DNA of 64,000 nucleotides, from positions 20,182,982 through 20,246,981 of the forward strand of contig OZ007569.1 in the NCBI GenBank assembly GCA_963931925.1, read 5' to 3'. The stretch is from Onchidella celtica. Taxonomy: Eukaryota; Mollusca; Gastropoda; Systellommatophora; Onchidiidae. Shown piece by piece: positions 47,801 to 56,800 of the stretch. A model generated the notes under the pieces. The model made no database searches, was not told the DNA's origin, and saw only the letters and a list, made by a program, of their open reading frames with translations. Both the position numbers and the translations under genes were made by a program. Within the stretch, counting starts at the first letter, position 1, and every line of letters begins with the position of its first letter.

Positions 47801-50800
47801 AATTTGTATAGTGTCTGGGTTCACATAAACCTCAGATTTTGTGGAACTGATGCCCACAGTTCGTTGACTTAGAATGACATGGTTCTAACTCCCTTCCGCC
47901 AACTTTTGAGATATAGAGGATTGAAGTTTCATGTGATCATAGCTATTAGAACAAAGAATTTTTGTCTTTGTAGTCATACTTACAAATTACACACCGAATC
48001 TGCTTGATACTTTGATACACAATGGAGAAGGCCGTAAAAGTAGTGTATGGTGTGTAACTCAGTTCAGCTAAAAAGTGGAGATAGAACGTTGTCATTCTGA
48101 GGAGATGAGTTGGTAGTCATTTGTGGAGGTGTTCACAGGTCTTTTCCATGCACCAGGAGAAACAAGTTTTCCAGACTAAATGCAGAGACAGGAGAGGGCA
48201 AGGAGTATGAATTCAAACTCTTCCATTCTCATTCTGCTAACATGATAGCTTGTATTGGGCCAGAATTGCTTTGGTCTTTCTTGTCCTCTTGACTTCAAGA
48301 AGCCCTGAATACGAAACATATATAAAGTACCCAAATAAACTATATAATAGGCGCAAAGTGGCTGTCATCATGCTGACACAAACTCAAACTCAAACTCAAG
48401 CCAACGCTGTCATGAAAAAAAAGAAAGATGCACAAATCCAGACCCTCAATAATCACTAAAACAACTGACACCATTAATAAATATTTCACCATGATAAATC
48501 TTATTATATACTTTTCTCAAAAGTTTGAAAAATGACATAAGCCTTTATGTTAGCGCAATGACAATATATTGCTAAACTGTCTTGGGATAAAATTGATAAT
48601 TGATGATTGTTGTTCTTTGATGTTACAGATGGAACTGTACAAAAAATTGATATTGGACCGGGACAGCCCTATCAGCTAGAACAATATTCTACAGAATTTG
48701 GGGAACTCAGTAAGTTAACCTGCCTTGCTATCCCACACCGAAAGATTCACTGAAGTTTTCATTTCATGTGTGGGAGATGAAAGGGAGAAAAAACAATGAC
48801 AGTCACAAAAAATATGAAATTGAGTAAATCTATTTTTAACCTGATGAACCCTGCTCACTGCACACTGATGATGCACTACCAACTGCATTCACTGGTGGAA
48901 CAGTGTGGAGTGCCCTCAGATTTGAAGATGGAAAAGTGACCATAGTCACATATCCATAAAACTGAAAAAATTGTTAATGGAGATAAAGAAAAGTAATCTG
49001 TTTCATCAGAGGGAGTCTTTACTTAAATAGAAGAAACTGGGCTCTGGGGCAAAGTAGGCATTGTAATAAGTTTTTAACTCTTTGTGTGCCAGTCACCAAT
49101 ATATCGGTTCTTCCATGGGTCACCTTTGTGCCAATCACTGAAGTATCAGTGCACAAGAATGCTATGCTATTTTGTTTTCGGAAGAAAGGAAGTTGACTTT
49201 GTATTAATAGATGTTGCTGTAGTTAATCTTCATTCATCTCGCCCACTATTTTCTTTCTGTATCGGCAAACATGGAAAAATTCATGGCACACAAAAAGTTA
49301 AATAACCAAAAAATCTTTAAAATTGGACTATGGTTGTTCTTCCATCTGGGTCTTCTGTTGGTATTGTGAGATCAGGAGGTCAGGGTTCAAGGGGTTAAAA
49401 CTTGCAAATCTAGTACTTCTCTCTTGCAGTTGAAAAGGTGATTTCTAATGGTTTGTGACAGCAGCTCTTGTTTTCAAACTTTGGTTTCGTAGAGATGAGG
49501 CAGATGAGCCAAGTTTGTACGTGGGGAGGAAAAAGGCAAAAATCTCTTTATGTGACCATGATCGTTTTTCACTTGTGAGCCTCATGTATGTTCTTGTGAC
49601 ACACAGTGTGACAGTCACTTTAAGTCTGACCATCCATGAAATGTTGTCATTGTGTTTTGATTATGTTTATGAAAGCCAGCATATTGTCACTGTTCCCTTA
49701 AGACTGTCGTAACTCAAAAATTAACAAAATGAATTTTATGTATATTCAATAACATTCAAAGCAGCATCGAATGATCTTGGCTTTAGACTCCTAAGCCGAA
49801 AAATAATCGAACAGCCAACTTTCAAAATATAAATCAGTTTTTTTACATCTCTTGTAATGTAGTCAAAACAACAGATTAGGCAATGGTGACGATTTCATAT
49901 CAAAACTTTATGTAGTTGTGACTCATCAGTTTCTTACTGTAAAAAAACTTACACCATCATTGAAAGTTAATAATGAAATTAAATGAAAAATTAATGGATA
50001 ATTTATTAGAAGAGAAGCTGACTACATGTAAATTTAAAATGAAGTTCACAGTAGTTTTAAGGTACAATGATAACATGTGAAACTTGCTAAGGTTATTTTG
50101 GCCACTACCGTCAGTCCATTTACCATTTGTAAAGGATGGCACTTGTTCATCTGAAACATTAACAACTTTTAAAACGATTTTACACCATTCAACAGCTGAT
50201 GAGCCCTCGCTAGACCTGCTGTCACACATATTTGTGGCTGACCTGGGGCGGGACCTGGTGGACACAGCTGTGACTAGCGAGGAGGAAGTAGAGGCCTACA
50301 AATATACCCCCTTATCTGTGCTTCTCACTCGATCTATAATAGCACCAGTTAGAGCTCAGTAAGGATAAATACTAATCAGTTATAGAATACCCAAGGAGAA
50401 AATTTTCTCTGCGTGTGTTATTCGTTGTGTTCCTTAACATGATTTTTTCTGCTGATGAATCCTTTGACATTTCTCAAACATATAATGGCCATTTCCATAA
50501 TCTTTGATAATGGTAATCTGTTTAATAGTTATGAGGTTAAACGCATTATTCTGTGTTGTGTGAGTAAAACAGTTGTCAAAGCTTAAAATTTTATATGGCA
50601 AGTGGGTCAGTAGATTAGACGCTATTTCCTTCTTTTTTTCATTCTGCCCTGTATATGTACACATTTAAAAGATTTATCAATGTTACAAGATTTAAAAAAA
50701 AAGGAAGAGGTGTACGCTGCGGATGAGGAGGATGACATGGATCTTCAAGGCTAAGACTTGTCATTTCTCTTTAGTTATTGTGATATAAGACTGTTACAGG

Positions 50801-53800
50801 AGGTTTGGTTGCAAATCAAGAATGTGATTTTTGACAATATGTTTCTCACTCTAACCTGTGAAATAACACAGGAAATCAATGGTTCAACATTTGTTTAGGA
50901 ATTATAATGGGAAGATAACTTGGTGATATTTTTTAATGAGAATTTCCAGTTTAAATCACATCTTTTAAATGTAGTGAATATGATGGTGGACAAAATTTTG
51001 CCGTAACAACTTTCTGTCGCAGTCTTATAGACCTGTTTGTTCACATCATGATAATGTTTTTTCATCGTCTGTCACTGATAGGATATCTCTGGTCAACAAT
51101 GCTGTGATCAACTATTTCACTAATGAGCTCAAGATTGATGATCACTTTGAAGCAATCAGGCGTTACCTGTTAATGGCAGATGGGGACTTTGCTGAAATTC
51201 TGGCCAATATTTTGCTTGAAAAGGTGTGATGGATTAATAGTGAGATTGAGTTTGGTGACTAGTTTTAACTGACGTTGTTGTTCATGGATCAGAATGCACA
51301 ATTTAAAGATTTCTCCACTGTACTTTGGTGAAGAAAAATGCTGTACTGTGAAAAATCCTTATTTGGTTGTATTGAAGTTCAGAGACAACTGGAGATGGTA
51401 ATGATTGTGTCAGCTGATGAATTGACTCGATCTTCTGTCCGTGAAATTCATCATCTAGTGAGCATTTAGAATGTTGTTAGGAGCATTTAGTCCAATTGCA
51501 AAGCCAAATAGAGAAAATACCAGGTTATGTTCATTATTCAGCAATGTCTTATAATGTGAAATACTATTCGCCTCTAACAACAGCCGAACATTTATGTTAT
51601 TGTCTCCCTTCCCTTATGAAAAAAATTTGAAAAACTTCATGCATTTGTCTAAACAAATACCCTAGTAGTATTATGATTCTTGAAGGCATTTTGATATGTA
51701 ACAACCAGAATAAACAGCACAGAGATTGTATTTATAGTCATAGTGATTCCAGTTCGTACATATTAGATATAACTATTTTGTCCAATACGGATCTGATGTG
51801 TTCATTTCACTTTTGTTCAGCTGTCCACAAACCCTTTGCCACAAGAAGTTTTGAATCCAGTGTTTCTGAATGGAGCCCTGAACAAAGCCATCCGCTCATC
51901 TATTCACTCAGATGATGAGAATGCACAGCACCTGAACTTTGCCTTGAAATATATGCCCTCTGTTCTAATGCCAAATGGTAGGTGAAAAATGCTGTCATCC
52001 CTAAGGTTGTTACTTTCCGTGAACAGTTTTCATGAATTATTCAACATTTTATTCATTCACTTATTTATCCCATCTGTGTTTTCTAATTGGAGGACAAAAC
52101 TGGGATTTTTTGGAATTAATTTCTCTTATATGTTTCTATACCTAAATGTTGAATTAAAGGCATGACCTAAATAGTACAGAAGGACATTTTTTGTAGAAAA
52201 ATTTGTCGGTGAGGTTTGGTCCATCGGTCGCTTGAGTTGTTTGTTTTTTCTCACAAGCTATTCAAGGTCGAAGTCTGTAGATTTCAGAATGTATGAGTGG
52301 AATGGAAAGATGCAACGGTGGTTGTTTGGTTGACAATTGGTCAGGAACAGTACAACAGGTCCCAGTGGCCTAGTCTGGGGGGTGTTACAGAGAGAAGTTG
52401 TCAAGCGCAAAGTTCTCAGGGCGCAAAACTTCAAAAGAAAGAAAAATAAATTGGAAATAATAAAAAATAGTGTCCCTCCTGTCACACCAAAAATCTCCCA
52501 GTGTTCAAACATTCTACACGGTTTTTCAACAAGATGGGGTAAATAAACATTGCCACATGCTAACGGTCCACGGGTTATGGAGATGCAGTATTTGCCTTGC
52601 CCCAGGAACTGGCACCCTACCCTACGCCACTGACAGGCCCATGCAATTATTGCTTGTGATGGACTGGGTATATTTAATTAATTTATTCTATTCTCCATTC
52701 CACAGCTCCAAACTCTTTGAAGTGCCTGCAGCTCAAGTATAATGTGAGTTGTTGAGAGACATTACAAGTGTAGAAGTTGGAATATCCAGTTAGATTACAG
52801 AAATGGATAAGTTTATAGAATGCTTGAGAAGTTGTGAGGGACAAGAATCTCAGTTGCACATATAGTGAATGGCCTTTTTCAATTTTGAACCCAGTCATTT
52901 CTGCAGGTGAAATTAAGAAAAAAAAAATTTGTTTAAATGAGGTCAGATTTATTTACTCGAAGAAGAGAAAAGCATTAGAATGGAGTGATAAAACACTATG
53001 TAATGAATGTTTTTAAAATTATTATATGATGCTTAAGTGAAGTTGAAGATCTCTGCTTTATTTGTAGATGTGTGATTATGCCTGGACTTGTCCATTCTAC
53101 AGGTGAAGTGGCCACTCAGCGTGATACTGACTAACTCATGCATGGAGAAATATCACCTGGTCTTCAACTTCCTGCTGCAGATCAAGAGAGTAGTGTGGAC
53201 ACTCAAGGATATCTGGCATAGGCTCAAAAGAGATGGTAGGAACAAATTGTGTCTAAACAGTGACTGTAGGAAATTTATTATGGTTTTGACTGGTGTATAT
53301 TACAATGTGAAATTTGCATCTGCCATATATCAGTGGCCAGAGAGAAGTAAAGAAAAAAAAAGTTAAACAGATAGGAAAAGTCTTACAATTTAGACTGGTG
53401 GTTGGCGGGCGCTTCTGGTGGGGTCTCCCTCTGTCTTATCGTTGCTGTAATAGTCCGTCTATTGTCATGCTTCTTCCTAGCACAATATGGCTGTTATCCT
53501 GTGGATGTGCTTTCTCCAAACTCAAAACTCAAACTCACAATTTAGTCAAAATGTGTAACTAAAAAAAAAAAAAAGAACAAAATTAGGAACACTCAGATTT
53601 TCATGACCTGAGTGTGACTCAGCCTCCATAGATTGTAAGGAACTCACGAGCAGAAGCTCTTGTTTGATAAGGGTTCGGTGCCATTGTAGATCATCTATAA
53701 ACCTGGCTTTCCCAAGAGATTTCAGTTTTTCTGCAATTGCAATTGGTTCTGGATATATTTTTATATGTAACAGCTTTAGTTATAGTTCTGATGAACTAAA

Positions 53801-56800
53801 TATCATCAATGTTTCCTCAAACTGTAGTAATTGGTTTTGGCTACTTTTCAGGAGAAGCAAAAAAAAACTGTTTTATTCTAGCACAACTGATCTAGTTACG
53901 ATGAATTTTTGAAAGTTTGCAGTTTGATTATATTTTGGCATAGGTGTCTATAATCAAGATCATTTGCAGCGGCTTTGGATGTAGTGGAATATAAATATAT
54001 AAAAATTAAATTTTCGAATTTTTGAGTTACCACAGGCTTAGGGAACGGTGACGATATGTTTTTCCTCATGTCTATAGAGGTGGAAAATCAATTACGAAAT
54101 GTCACACATTTATTCAATTTTGGGATTTTTGGGGAATGAAATGATCCATTCCAAAGGAGGACACAAGAAATATCTCTTTCCTCATTAGTTCATACTCGCA
54201 CCCGGTGTTTTGGAATAGTTTCATAAATCTTCTTTAGAATTTTAACGATTCCCTTAAGGATAAGCAGTTTTGTAAACCTATCTTTTGTCTTTTTTTTGTC
54301 AGCTTTGGTCAACAAAGTGGGTCACTGTAGTCAGTTCAGGCATCTGCAACTACACAGGTAAGGTATAAACACTTTTCATATCAAGCAAAAGTAATTAACA
54401 GATTGGAACACTGAGACCACTGTAGGATATGAATTGTATACTGTCATGCTGATAAATGACCATTAGTGGCCCCCAGGGAAGCACAATGACTTTGAGTTGT
54501 GACCAGTACAGAATTTGAGTGTGCATTTCAAGGTTATCACATTCTTTCATTTTCTGTTGACAAAACATCATTATGAATAGTGAATTTTATAGACTGCATT
54601 TTAATTCCTCAAAGACCATTTTATTATGGATTTCAATTTTTTAAAGTCAAAATTAAGTCAACCAGGCTACATGAACTGCTAAGTTAAGTCATGTGATTCC
54701 TTGACATTCAACATGTAACATGTATATTTACAGGGCACTGTGGTTATACAGATGTCATAGTGACCCAGTGTATTTGAGGATATAAATAGCTGTAAAGATT
54801 TAATTATTCTCTTGGACAGCATGAATTAGATATACAAGTTGTAAGTAGATAATATGTAAAAGTGAATTCTGTCTGAAAATGGATGTGTCCAGGTAATTTA
54901 TTGTTAAAAATTGAGACAGTCCATAAAGTTTCATAAGTTTTGGTCTGGTAGTCATGAAGTTTTAGGTATTTACATGTCCACCCTCTAGCTCCATTATAGT
55001 AAGGTTAATGAGCTAAGATTTCCCAGGTAATCTGATATTGTGCTTCTCTTGGCTGATGTATTTCTCCCAGGCAAGAGATGGAACATTTTGTGAAGACCAT
55101 GCAAGGTTACATCACAAACCAGGTGATCCATGTGTCCTGGCAAGAATTCCAGACAAACTTGTCTCAGCCAATCGCAGGCCTTGATCAGCTTCAAGCTCTC
55201 CATGAACGCTATGTGGACAATGCCATTGCCAGGTAGGCTGAATTGGAAATTCTTTCATTGATATATCGTGACCTTTGTTCTTGTTCGTTCCAACACCACT
55301 TTTTGCACAACTGAGAAATTGGATGTTAAATATTTGCCGTTTTAGTATTTGATAAGGAGTTAGAATATATCGGAACTGTGAAACAGCTTGATAAATGCCG
55401 CAACATATTTTAAACTTGTGTGAAATTGTGTATTTGTTCTACCTTTTCTACAGAAAATTGAAATAGACCTACAAGAACTGAGATTGCCATAAGGATGACA
55501 AAGTGATTTTATTCTTAAAATCCATTGCGTTTTAAACAGAACTAGCATGTCTTGACTCTTTAATGCCACATATTAGTTTTCAACTGCTGTGAATGATGGA
55601 AGGATAATGGTTTATTTCCATTGAGTATTTGCCTGTGGCTATGAACTATAAATTGTGTACAGACAGTTATGAATAAAGATTAACGAAAAATAGTGTTGCA
55701 AGATTGGAGTGGAAATGAAAAGTCATCTTGATCAGTACATATTGTTTTGCATGGGGCTTGAAAGAGTGATTGTTTTACATGGTCTTCAGGTCAGGTTGTT
55801 CACACACCCTTCCTCACTATTACCATAGTGGTCATATAATCTTGTTTCTGCCTGTGTCACTGTTACAGACCATCACAGGGCAGCAATGTTTGTAAACAGG
55901 GATGTAAATTTACTGATTTGTTGGTTTTCTGGTGTTTTGGCCTTTGTATCTAAATCTCAGTGTTTGTTGATCTGGTTCAATGCAACCAAAGTACGCAATA
56001 ATCACACCTATGAGTGGTTTCCATTTGAGATTTTCCTACTTTTCAGTGAACGGTCACTTACTTCCCTGCGTAAAGAACAGTTTAATAAGGGTTGTTTCCC
56101 TTCAACCTTTTCATATCGCATGGCTCAAGCCTTTCACCTTCCCTCTGAATGCTCTTATTTCGTAGTAATTATTCGCTATAGATGCACGATTTTGGTGTCA
56201 GTTTGAAAATCCACTAAAAAAATCTCTTAGTAAGCCTGCAATATAGCAAGTATTGTCAGTGCAAAGCCTAATAAGAGCAGATGACAAGAATGAATTTTGT
56301 ATTGCTCACAAACATACATTCTACACTGTGTAATGCAAAAACATCACAAAACTCAGGCTTTGGAGCGTTGCAAGGTTTGAAAGGTCAGGTGATGACTTAC
56401 CCGACTGTAGTGCATAGCATATCCAATATTATAAAAATCACAGAAAATCTGTGGGGTGGCAACAGGTTTGAAGCAAAGACAAAATATGGCAAAAAGAAAA
56501 AGATACAGATGTTAGTAGCAAAACCTTGCATAAGAAATAATACACAAGCAATACAATAAAACGCAAAGGGAAAGGGAATGCAAATCAGTTTTTTGTTATT
56601 TACCTTCAACAACAACAACAAAAAAAGGAATGTGACAGGGTGGAACCTTAAACCAATAAAATAGTTGAACAACACTTGTAAAGCAGGTCGCTTAGTCCTG
56701 GTGCAAAGTGTAGTGATAAGATTAATGTGGAAAATCTCATTCTGGAAGTCCTGGTCTTGACCGGGTTAACATGTACCTGTGTGTGACTATTTCCAGGTGT

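Noticed and set aside
56281-56559. 92-residue frame
   Set aside because: It spans a MITE arm that also appears at 42376 and 46085, without coding conservation.
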